Below, in pieces: positions 20,020 to 29,300 of a stretch of DNA of 33,537 nucleotides. The notes beneath the pieces were generated by a model. It saw only the letters and a program-made list of their open reading frames with translations. It was not told where the DNA came from and made no database searches. The stretch lies in the IMG/VR virus record IMGVR_UViG_3300017713_000035, positions 1-33,537 of that record; one strand, written 5' to 3'. The position numbers were made by a program, and so were the translations under genes. The DNA comes from a virus. Each line of letters begins with the position of its first letter. Within the stretch, counting starts at the first letter, position 1.

Positions 20020-21873
20020 ATGGCACAAATAAAAAAAGACGTTAGATATTTAGGTAAAGATTTTAGTCAATTTAGACAAAATTTAATAACATTTGCCAAA
20101 CAATATTTTCCAGGAACATATCAAGATTTCAATGAATCATCGCCAGGTATGATGTTTATAGAAATGGCATCCTACGTAGGTGATGTATTATCATACTATT
20201 CAGATCAAAATTTTAGAGAATCTTTGCTTTCTAGTGCACAAGAAGATTCAAATGTGATTGCACTTTCTCACTTATTTGGATATAAGCCAAAAGTAGGTAC
20301 TCCATCACAAGTAAAATTAAGTATGTATCAATTAGTACCGGCTATAGGATCAGGTAACAATATAGCACCTGATTATAGATATGCACTTTCTCTTCAGAGT
20401 GGGTGTAATATTACAGATGAAGATGGAAAAATTACGTTCCGGACTTCTCAAAATGTTGATTTCAATGATAATGCAGATGTATCGGTATATGAATTAAATG
20501 CATCTGGTGAGCCATCTAGATTTACATTAAGGAAAGAAGTGACGGCTGTCTCCGGAGAACAATTAGTAAAAGATTTTGTATTTGAAGACCCAAAACAATA
20601 TGATAAAATTTTATTACCAGAACATAATGTATTAGAAATATTATCAGTATCAAGTGATACAGGATATTCATGGAGTCAGGTTGATTATTTAGCACAAGAT
20701 ACTATATTTGAAGATATTGCTAATATTCCATTTAATGATCCAGAACTATCAGAGTTTAGATCAACAGTACCATATATTTTAAAGTTAAGAAAAACACCTA
20801 GAAGATATGTAGCACGAATTAGAGGTGATTTACGTACTGAACTTCAATTTGGTGCAGGGATATCATCTGATGCTGATGAAGAAATTATACCTAATCCAAA
20901 AAATGTTGGAGCAGGTTTAGAATACTTACGAAGAACGACAACATCTGCAATTGACCCAACAAACTTTTTAGCAACTAGTACATATGGATTAGCTCCTAAT
21001 AATGAAACATTAACTATAACATATACAGTAGGAGGAGATGTATCAGATAATGTGCCTGTTAATACATTAGTAAAAGTAATAGATCCAGTATTCTTAAATG
21101 ATAATCCTACTATAAATTTAACAGATACAAAAGCTACATTAGCTGTTAATAATACCGAACCTGGACAGGGTGGTAATAAACGAGAGAGTGTTGAAGCAAT
21201 TCGACAAAATGCTATATCAGCGTTTGCTGCTCAAAACAGAGCTGTAACAAGAGAAGATTATATTGCTCGATGCTATGCAATGCCGGCCAGATTTGGGACG
21301 GTAGCAAAGGCATATGTAATACAAGATACACAACAAGATACTATGGATCAATTATATCCTCGCGATACTATACCAAATCAATTAGCATTAAATTTGTATG
21401 TATTAGGGTATGATACCAATGGTAAATTATTAGCACTTAATAATGCACTAAAAGAAAATTTACGTACTTATCTTTCTAATTTTAGAATGTTAACAGATGC
21501 TATTAATATTAAAGCAGCACATATAGTAAATATTGGCATTGAATTTGAAATAGTTCCAAGACCAGATTCAAATTCAAATGAAGTTATTATAAATTGTATC
21601 GATCGATTAAAGAAGATGTTTAATATTGATAGGATGCAAATTAACGGTAGTATTAATTTATCATCAATTGTGTCTGAATTAGATGGTGTTAATGGAGTAC
21701 AAAGTGTTGCTAAGTTGACAATTTATAATAAAGTTGAAGGTAGTTATTCTAACGTTGTCTATGATATAGATACATCTACGAAAAATAATATTATCTATCC
21801 ATCATTAGACCCAATGATATTTGAAATTAAATATCCAGAAACAGATATTAAAGGTAGAATAATTAAGCCATAG
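20020..21873 (+). CDS. 6: Baseplate wedge protein gp6
   Basis: Encodes 617 residues, close to T4 gp6 (660). The start KDVRYLGKDFSQFRQNLITF, then ESSPGMMFIEMASYVGDVLS and YYSDQNFRESLLSSAQEDSN are the gp6 signature of T4-like phages. The region around 395-450 (RESVEAIRQNAISAFAAQNR, AVTREDYIARC) is the baseplate J-like domain. It pairs with gp25 and gp53 to make the wedge and inner ring of the baseplate. AAGGAGA before the ATG is a strong ribosome binding site. Confidence 0.95.
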   Translation: MAQIKKDVRYLGKDFSQFRQNLITFAKQYFPGTYQDFNESSPGMMFIEMASYVGDVLSYYSDQNFRESLLSSAQEDSNVIALSHLFGYKPKVGTPSQVKLSMYQLVPAIGSGNNIAPDYRYALSLQSGCNITDEDGKITFRTSQNVDFNDNADVSVYELNASGEPSRFTLRKEVTAVSGEQLVKDFVFEDPKQYDKILLPEHNVLEILSVSSDTGYSWSQVDYLAQDTIFEDIANIPFNDPELSEFRSTVPYILKLRKTPRRYVARIRGDLRTELQFGAGISSDADEEIIPNPKNVGAGLEYLRRTTTSAIDPTNFLATSTYGLAPNNETLTITYTVGGDVSDNVPVNTLVKVIDPVFLNDNPTINLTDTKATLAVNNTEPGQGGNKRESVEAIRQNAISAFAAQNRAVTREDYIARCYAMPARFGTVAKAYVIQDTQQDTMDQLYPRDTIPNQLALNLYVLGYDTNGKLLALNNALKENLRTYLSNFRMLTDAINIKAAHIVNIGIEFEIVPRPDSNSNEVIINCIDRLKKMFNIDRMQINGSINLSSIVSELDGVNGVQSVAKLTIYNKVEGSYSNVVYDIDTSTKNNIIYPSLDPMIFEIKYPETDIKGRIIKP

Positions 21874-21883
21874 GAGAAAAAAT

Positions 21884-23089
21884 ATGCATAGAATATATTA
21901 CGCAGAGAAAGATACAACATTATACGAAAGACGACCAGAAAGAAATACTGGCGTTGACCAAGTGATTGAATTAATAAAAATTGCATCGGGGTCACGATCT
22001 TTTGAAAATGGAATTGATTTAGGTATACAAGCTAATACATATAATACAAGAATATTAATTGATTTTGGAAATGAGATAACATCATTATCTCAATCAATTG
22101 CTGCAGGAGATATTCCTGAGATAAATAATGTTCTAGCTAGTGCACCATTATCGGCATCTGTTTATTTAAATTTACATGCAACAGATGCATCCGACTTAAT
22201 TAAAAAATATGAATTATTTGCTTATCCTGTTTCAGAATCATGGGATAATGGCACTGGTACATTTTCTGATTCACCGGAGGCTCGAATTGGAGCATCATGG
22301 TTATATCGAAGAGGAGATGCAAAGGCAGATGCAGCAACAGCATGGAATACAGGTTCAGCAAATAGTAATGTCGATGGTGTAGGAGTTAGTGAACTACAAG
22401 GTGGTGGTACATATTTCCTTAGTGCAGATAATGGCTTTGGACCAGAAGGACATGCTGAACTGACTAGTCAGATTTTTAATAATCAATCACCTGATGTAAG
22501 AATGGATGTAACTTCAATAGTTAAAGGATGGATTGATGGAGACCGACCAAATTATGGGTTTATGGTTAAACGTAGCAGAATAGATGAAAGATCAGGAGAA
22601 GTTTTAGGTTCATTGAAATTCTTTGGTAGAGAATCTCATACAATATTTGTTCCAAGATTGGAAGTATGTTGGGATGACATAGTTAATGCAGGTGGAACAA
22701 GTACAATATCATCTGATACATATGTACCATATTTTAAAAATATTAAATCAGAATATAGAACATCAGAGATTGCAAGATTTAGAATAGGAGTTCGACCAGA
22801 ATTTCCAACTAAATCATATGTTACGTCTTCATTCTATCTAACAAATGATAGGCTTCCTGCATCAAGCTCATATGAAATTATTGATTCTGTAACAAATGAT
22901 GTTATTATAAAAGATGAAAATATATGGAGCAGTTCAACAACAAAGATAAGTAATGATAGTAATGGCAGTTATTTCAATTTAAGAATGGATTCGTTTATGC
23001 CAGAAAGATATTATAAAATAAAGTTAACATGTAGAAGAACAAATGATACACAGACATTTGATGACTTTTACTTTAAGGTAGTGAGATAA
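21884..23089 (+). CDS. Virion structural protein, DNRLRE-like beta domain
   Basis: Encodes 401 residues. The start (HRIYYAEKDTTLYERRPERN) and the VKGWIDGDRPNYGFMVKRS segment (about 213-231) resemble DNRLRE-type beta-rich domains used in phage and surface proteins. The rest is beta-rich with aromatic and Ser/Thr content. It directly follows gp6, where T4-like phages carry further wedge proteins, so baseplate assembly is likely. The exact T4 counterpart is not clear. AGGAG precedes the ATG. Confidence 0.7.
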   Translation: MHRIYYAEKDTTLYERRPERNTGVDQVIELIKIASGSRSFENGIDLGIQANTYNTRILIDFGNEITSLSQSIAAGDIPEINNVLASAPLSASVYLNLHATDASDLIKKYELFAYPVSESWDNGTGTFSDSPEARIGASWLYRRGDAKADAATAWNTGSANSNVDGVGVSELQGGGTYFLSADNGFGPEGHAELTSQIFNNQSPDVRMDVTSIVKGWIDGDRPNYGFMVKRSRIDERSGEVLGSLKFFGRESHTIFVPRLEVCWDDIVNAGGTSTISSDTYVPYFKNIKSEYRTSEIARFRIGVRPEFPTKSYVTSSFYLTNDRLPASSSYEIIDSVTNDVIIKDENIWSSSTTKISNDSNGSYFNLRMDSFMPERYYKIKLTCRRTNDTQTFDDFYFKVVR

Positions 23090-23090
23090 T

Positions 23091-25877
23091 ATGGCAAGCG
23101 GTAAAACAACAGCAGAAGATTCGGTAAGCTTAAAAAATTTACTAATTGATATAATGCGTACGCAGTATCCGGATATTGCCGCATATCAAAATGGACAGAC
23201 TTTATATGCTCCAGAATCTCCTATAGAAGATGCTCCACAAGACCCTATAGAAACACCAAGGACAGCTGATGGAGGATTTTATATTAATACATCAGAGATA
23301 GTTAATAAAGAGTCTTTGACATTAAATAATTTAGTGTCGATAGAGCCTATAAACGGCATGGAAGAACGAACACAAGAACTTCTAGATCAAGGTTTTGACT
23401 TTTTCAGTTCTGAAGTACCTGTAACAGAAGCACCGGCCGGAGAAATAGAAACAGATATATTCATATCTACAGTAGATTTCAATACGAATGATGCACATGA
23501 TCTTTTTATACGAGAAGCTGCTGAAGTAGCAGCCAATCCTACGTATCCAGGATTAGTCTATTATATCTTAAGAGGAGAAGAGTATGCTATTCGATCTTAT
23601 AAAACGTTAGAAGTAATGTTGGCAGAACGTGGCCTAGACTATTCAGATATACGTTATGCAACTAGTGATGATCGTCAGAAGTATAAATTAGATAGAGCCA
23701 CTAAAACACAACCTAGTTTAGCTACAAGATGGGGGTATCAAATAAGATTCCAATCCGGATATAGACCTGTTGCACCTTTTGTAAGAGATCCAGCTGATTA
23801 TTATAAAGCTAATGAGGTAAATGAATTTGGGACTCCGTATTTGCAGACAGTGTACGAAGGTCAGAGTTATAAAGAAAAATTACGTACAATATATGAAGGT
23901 AAAGCTTGTATATATGATATTTTCTTTGATAACACCGAGACAGTCGGCAATGATGCAAAACCTAATCCCAATTTTGGACAACCAACTGGATGCGATGTTG
24001 CAGCAATTAGAATAATGACATTAGGTTATTGGAAATGGTTAGATGATACAAATGTTTTAAGAATGTATAATGAAGTTAATGGATTTGGAGCAGATATACC
24101 ATCAACAAGAGTGCCTGCTATTATAAATTTGTTTAAGGCAGGAGGAGTTACAAATTTTGAAGCAGCATATGCAGGTCCAATTAGAAAGAAAAATGGTTCA
24201 CAACAAACCGGAGGAGGAATAACAAATCATGATGGATTTTTAAGTGGGTGGAATGATTTTCCTCATATTACTAGTCAAAATATTTTAAATAGATCAGAAT
24301 ATGAAAACTATTTAGATATTTCTAATAACGGCAATCCATTTGATTTAGAATATATGAAACCATATGAGCCAGCCGGGTCGGTTAAATATTATAGTACAGG
24401 AACAACTAATCAGTTAGCCCAAGATGCATTAGCAGAGCTTGATGACTTACAAGATCAATTAAATGAACAATATCAATTAGATGCTCTTAAGGCACAAATA
24501 CATGTAGATATAGATGATGCATTATCTGAAATCAATTTGGTTTTATCTGGCCAATACACTCCAGAAGGAATGCAAGACGATTTAATTAGATTAGAAACAC
24601 AAAGGACGCTGTTTTTACGTGATGTCCAATTAATATTCAATACAAATGCAGATTACTTGGTATCCAATAATAGACCTGATGTAAGGTCTAATTCTTTTAT
24701 AACTGAAAGAATTAGTACTGGAGAAGATTTGGGTTCTGATTCTAATCTATTCCGATCGGCTTTGTTATTACCACAATCAGGTTTAACTTATTTAGATCAA
24801 GGATTAGCTAAATGGATATACAATAATAAGTTTTGGCATGCGCCAGGCTCGCCTGTTACAATATTTGGTCCTGGTACGTTTCAAAATTTAATGTACAGAC
24901 ATCCTAATGGAGTGCCATATAATCCTGATGATCATACGCTTGTAGAGTCTTTAATGGAAAATAATCGACTAGCATATGCAATTAGTACTAGGATACCATT
25001 TAATGAAGGTGTTAGTTGGAATAGAGATTTATCAGCTCCTGCAGAAAATCCGTTATATGAAACTCAACAAGTTTCGGAATATGGAACTTTGACAGATACG
25101 CCAACGCAACTTGATAATTATATTGATACATTAGATTATCTAACACGAACAACTGGTAATGGATCGATGGAACGATATTCTAAATTAATGCAATTGGAAG
25201 ATGAGTTTGAAGATCTACATACACATTTACTTGATAAAACAAAACATAGATATCGTAGTCAAATTATAGGATTATTGGAGGGACATAATACGGACTCGAC
25301 TCAACATAGAGGTTATACAGATATATACAATGAGTATATTGAAGTTAGAGATCAAGTGGTTGGTACTGAATCTGGCGAGACGATGATGTATGAAGGTAAT
25401 AGAGCCATGATGTTTGCTATATATTTTCATATAGCTTATTATAGATATACAATGCTAGAATTAGGATATAATGTAGTTTGGCCTTCAAAATCATATCAAA
25501 GAATAATAAATTATCTACCTGAATTAGGTGAAGATGTTGAATTATATTTCGGAAAAAATATTTTTGATCAAGAGTACAGTGACCAATATCAAGGATTGGT
25601 GGAAAAATATCATATAGCTATGCAAAGAACTGAGAATGCATTTAATTCTGCTTTGGATGGATATCAACAAGGCGAGTATACAGATGAGAATCCTGGATTT
25701 TTCCAGCAATATACATATAGTCATGGGCCTGCAGATGAGGCTTACCAAGTTGATGATTTTGATATGTTTTATGGTTGGATGGCGGCGTTTGGGCCTGATG
25801 CCGAAATCAATGAAGGTCCACAAGATGGAGATTTTGCAGGAAGTAATGACCCGGATGGCGTCTATGGATATAGTTAA
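23091..25877 (+). CDS. Large baseplate/tail structural protein
   Basis: Encodes 928 residues. Early residues are acidic and Pro-containing (ESPIEDAPQDPIETP), the middle has a coiled-coil segment at about 440-490 (LAQDALAELDDLQDQLNEQY), and the end is Tyr/Asp-rich (QQYTYSHGPADEAYQVDDFD). It begins one base after the previous stop. The size and position after gp6 are like T4 gp7 (1032 residues), but no clear homology is visible, so only a general baseplate role is stated. Its stop overlaps the nucleotidyltransferase start. Confidence 0.7.
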   Translation: MASGKTTAEDSVSLKNLLIDIMRTQYPDIAAYQNGQTLYAPESPIEDAPQDPIETPRTADGGFYINTSEIVNKESLTLNNLVSIEPINGMEERTQELLDQGFDFFSSEVPVTEAPAGEIETDIFISTVDFNTNDAHDLFIREAAEVAANPTYPGLVYYILRGEEYAIRSYKTLEVMLAERGLDYSDIRYATSDDRQKYKLDRATKTQPSLATRWGYQIRFQSGYRPVAPFVRDPADYYKANEVNEFGTPYLQTVYEGQSYKEKLRTIYEGKACIYDIFFDNTETVGNDAKPNPNFGQPTGCDVAAIRIMTLGYWKWLDDTNVLRMYNEVNGFGADIPSTRVPAIINLFKAGGVTNFEAAYAGPIRKKNGSQQTGGGITNHDGFLSGWNDFPHITSQNILNRSEYENYLDISNNGNPFDLEYMKPYEPAGSVKYYSTGTTNQLAQDALAELDDLQDQLNEQYQLDALKAQIHVDIDDALSEINLVLSGQYTPEGMQDDLIRLETQRTLFLRDVQLIFNTNADYLVSNNRPDVRSNSFITERISTGEDLGSDSNLFRSALLLPQSGLTYLDQGLAKWIYNNKFWHAPGSPVTIFGPGTFQNLMYRHPNGVPYNPDDHTLVESLMENNRLAYAISTRIPFNEGVSWNRDLSAPAENPLYETQQVSEYGTLTDTPTQLDNYIDTLDYLTRTTGNGSMERYSKLMQLEDEFEDLHTHLLDKTKHRYRSQIIGLLEGHNTDSTQHRGYTDIYNEYIEVRDQVVGTESGETMMYEGNRAMMFAIYFHIAYYRYTMLELGYNVVWPSKSYQRIINYLPELGEDVELYFGKNIFDQEYSDQYQGLVEKYHIAMQRTENAFNSALDGYQQGEYTDENPGFFQQYTYSHGPADEAYQVDDFDMFYGWMAAFGPDAEINEGPQDGDFAGSNDPDGVYGYS

Positions 25878-26374
25878 TGATTTGGCAATATGGAAAATAT
25901 AAATGGAATTGGCAACGTGAGAAACCAACTCAAATAAAATTTGATAAATGGAAATATGATTTTTTATCTTTACCAGACATACATAAATATAATGTTTGGT
26001 TAACTGGAGGGTTTTTAGAAGGATGGGACACATGGGATATTGATATTGTGTTGACGGGGCCGTATAAACCAAAACTAATTAAATCATTATTATATAATGG
26101 AACTAATTTAGGAATTAAAAAGTATAATATGTTCGTAGATGTTACATATCAAATATCACCAAATACAATACAAAAGTTTTGTAATAATATGTCACCAAAA
26201 GTTGTAAAAAAAATTGTTTTAGGAAATTCATTATCACAAGATAATAAATTAATTTCATTTAGTAAATTTGGCCGGAAAATAAATTCCGAATTATCTGTCC
26301 GGTACGATATTTATCCTAAAGAGAAGCATTTAAGTAGAACTTATAGAAAACAGCCTTACAGGTTAACAAAATAA
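25877..26374 (+). CDS. Minimal nucleotidyltransferase-fold protein
   Basis: Encodes 165 residues. The pol-beta-type signature is visible: VWLTGGFLEGWDTWDIDIVL (about 40-59) gives the GG/GS motif (Gly44-Gly45) and the D-x-D pair (Asp54, Asp56). A third Asp is in MFVDVTY (Asp88). All three metal-binding residues are therefore present in the right order and spacing. The C-terminal part is basic (RTYRKQPYRLTK). The substrate is unknown: it could modify a protein, tRNA or small molecule. It overlaps the previous stop and lies four bases before the next ATG, fully inside the structural operon. Confidence 0.75.
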   Translation: MIWQYGKYKWNWQREKPTQIKFDKWKYDFLSLPDIHKYNVWLTGGFLEGWDTWDIDIVLTGPYKPKLIKSLLYNGTNLGIKKYNMFVDVTYQISPNTIQKFCNNMSPKVVKKIVLGNSLSQDNKLISFSKFGRKINSELSVRYDIYPKEKHLSRTYRKQPYRLTK

Positions 26375-26378
26375 AATT

Positions 26379-29300
26379 ATGTCATTAGATAGATTTATAA
26401 ATAAAGAAGAATTGTTATCGAAACAATCTAGCCAGCCAAATAAATGGACTGAAGAATTAGTTTCTTCAAATCTGTTAGGTAATCTAGCTATAGATATGCC
26501 GGGTACTTTTCAAGGCGCAATGGTAAATGGTGTACCTGTTTCAAATGCCGATGTAAGATCTAATATTGAAGCTCATATATATTCTCCAGGCGGAGATTAT
26601 CTAGATTCGGCATATATGCTTACATCACGTTTAGATACAAATAACAAACTTGGTATTAATACATCAGATTTTGCTAATAAAATTAATGTAAAATCTGGAA
26701 ATTATCTAGCTGTATTTAATATTCATAATTCATTATCAATTGCGGGTGATTATAATGATAGAGGACTTAAAATTGTCGAAATATCTCCGGACCGTAAAGA
26801 GATTTATTTACGAGGAAATCCGGCATGTAGTAAATATGATCGTTATTTGTCATCAATATCTGATGGTTTATTAATAATACCTGAAATTAGAAAAACATTA
26901 GTTGCAGGTAATCTTGTACTTAATTTTGGAAAGAATCGTGTAAGTACAATTGTAAATATAAATGGATGGAATGACTCGGATGGTATGGTAGTCAAACTAT
27001 TAAAACCATTGAATGAAGAAGTTGGTGAGTCGGATCTTGCATGGATAGATTCTGAACTAGCCGATCCTACAGTATTTAGTATTGTTTTAGATATAACGCC
27101 AGAAGATGTAAAGGTATATATACGTCGTGCTAATTTTGATGCAGAGTCAAATTATAATATTATAACAGAAACAGACTTCAAGAATTATACAGAGTTATTA
27201 GGAAAGTCTACATCGACATCAGAACAAATTGTACAACAATTGTTAAGTGGATCTTTTTCAGATCCTATAGGCATCGATTATTCTGGATTTCAAAACTTTG
27301 TATTTTATTCATCTGCTGCAGAACGATTAGCTAATTTTAAATATAAATTACAGCAGATTGAACATTATGATAATCAAATATCTTTATTACAACTATCATC
27401 ATCGATTATACCAACCCTAGGAACAGATAAAGCATTAGCAGAGTCACGTAAAACATCTGTTATTGGCACATTTGATGGATTTGAAAAATGGTTATATAAT
27501 GAACCAACAAGTAGTTTATTTACTCATCAAGATGTATATGACCAAGCCCATACAAACGGCAATCCTACTAGATTAGAGGGAGGTGTATTGGCATCCGATG
27601 TATATCAGATACAACCATTTCCTAAATTTATAACAGGTAGTAGTGATCCTGATGGGGCTGGAGAATATACATTACATGGGTCGGAATCTACATTAGGTAC
27701 AGAATGGTATAACGGGACATTAGCATCCGCATCATTATATGATTCAGAAAATGAAAAAATATTACTTAATTCAATACCAGAACATATAAGGTTAGATTCT
27801 AATAATGATCAATATGAATTATTTGTTAATATGATAGGACATCATTTTGATATATTATATTCTTATGCAGATGCATTAGCAAAAACTTATCATCCAATTG
27901 AACATCCTAAGTTAGGACATACAAAAGATACATTATATCAAGTTGCTGAATCATTAGGCTGGAAATTATTTAATGGAAAACAAGCTTCAGCATTATGGCA
28001 ATATAAACTAGGAAAGAGTGAGACTGGATCATTGGCTTCAACAGGAAGTATATTTACTAAAACTGATGAAGACATTACTACAGAGGTTTGGCGTAGAATT
28101 GTTAACAATTTACCTTATTTACTTAAAACTAAAGGTACTGCAAGAGGTATAAAGTCATTAATGAATACATATGGTATCCCTCAGACTTTACTTAGTATTA
28201 GAGAATATGGCGGTCCGGCAGTTGCAGAAGATAAACCAACATTAATTGAAGATAGGTTTTCATATGCATTACAATTTGATGGCGGAAAGGGTGTAGATGC
28301 TATAGATTCACCTCATATTAAATATAATCCAAGAAATTATACTACCAATATTGGATCATGGGGGTTCCAAAGAGAAGGGTTATCTTCTGGTGCTAAGATA
28401 CCAGAACAAACGAGAGAGTTTAGATTTAAACCAGCTGTTAAAGAATCAATGGTACTTATGTCAACAGTGGTTGATAATGATAGTCCGGTAAGTAGTGATG
28501 TAAGAGTTTATGCTCAGCTAGTTCTAGAACATACAGGGTCATATTCTGGGTCTGATAATTATGGTAGATTAGTACTTTGTCAAAGAGGTGCACATGGAAC
28601 TTTTAATCCAATAACTGGGTCGACGGATTGGGCGCCACTATATGATGGAGAATTTTGGAACGCACGTTATTTTTTCACCGCAACTGGGTCCGGTGCTGGA
28701 ACATACAATGAAGTTGCTGGTTTAAATACAACTTATCATATTCAGGTACAAAAGGCTTCTGATTATATAAGTGGTAAAATAATTCATCGTGTTAGTGCGT
28801 CATTTGTACCAACTGATACTAGCCATAAGACAGGGTGGAGTTCAGCTGTAAATGATAACCATAAACATAGGATATGTATTGGAGGTCATCCAGGTACTGG
28901 TACCTCAAAAGATCAATTTCAAGTAAATACTAACTTAAGAAGATTCATGGGAGAGACGTCTCTTGGTTTTACAAATGCCAATGGTCCAAATTTGATGATG
29001 TTTTCCGGGTCTATGCAAGAGTATCGATCTTGGTTAGAACATTTATCCCAAAAGACATTTGATTTTCATACATTGAATCCAACTTCCTATGCATCATCAT
29101 TAACCGCAACATCATCATATGATACATTAGTAAGACATTATCCATTAGGAACAGATTTAAATGCCGTCGATCATACATTGACTAATCATAGATTAATGAC
29201 ATCATCTCACCCGGCACAAACTGTATTAGATGCACAATTGCAATATGGAGGTGATCCGGAGGATTTGGTAAATTCGGGTAGTTCTTATGCAACAATGTCA

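Noticed and set aside
25542-26072. Open frame of 176 codons on the minus strand
   Set aside because: It covers the end of the 928-residue gene and the nucleotidyltransferase gene, both well supported on the + strand. Its translation is Ile-rich without any recognisable domain.
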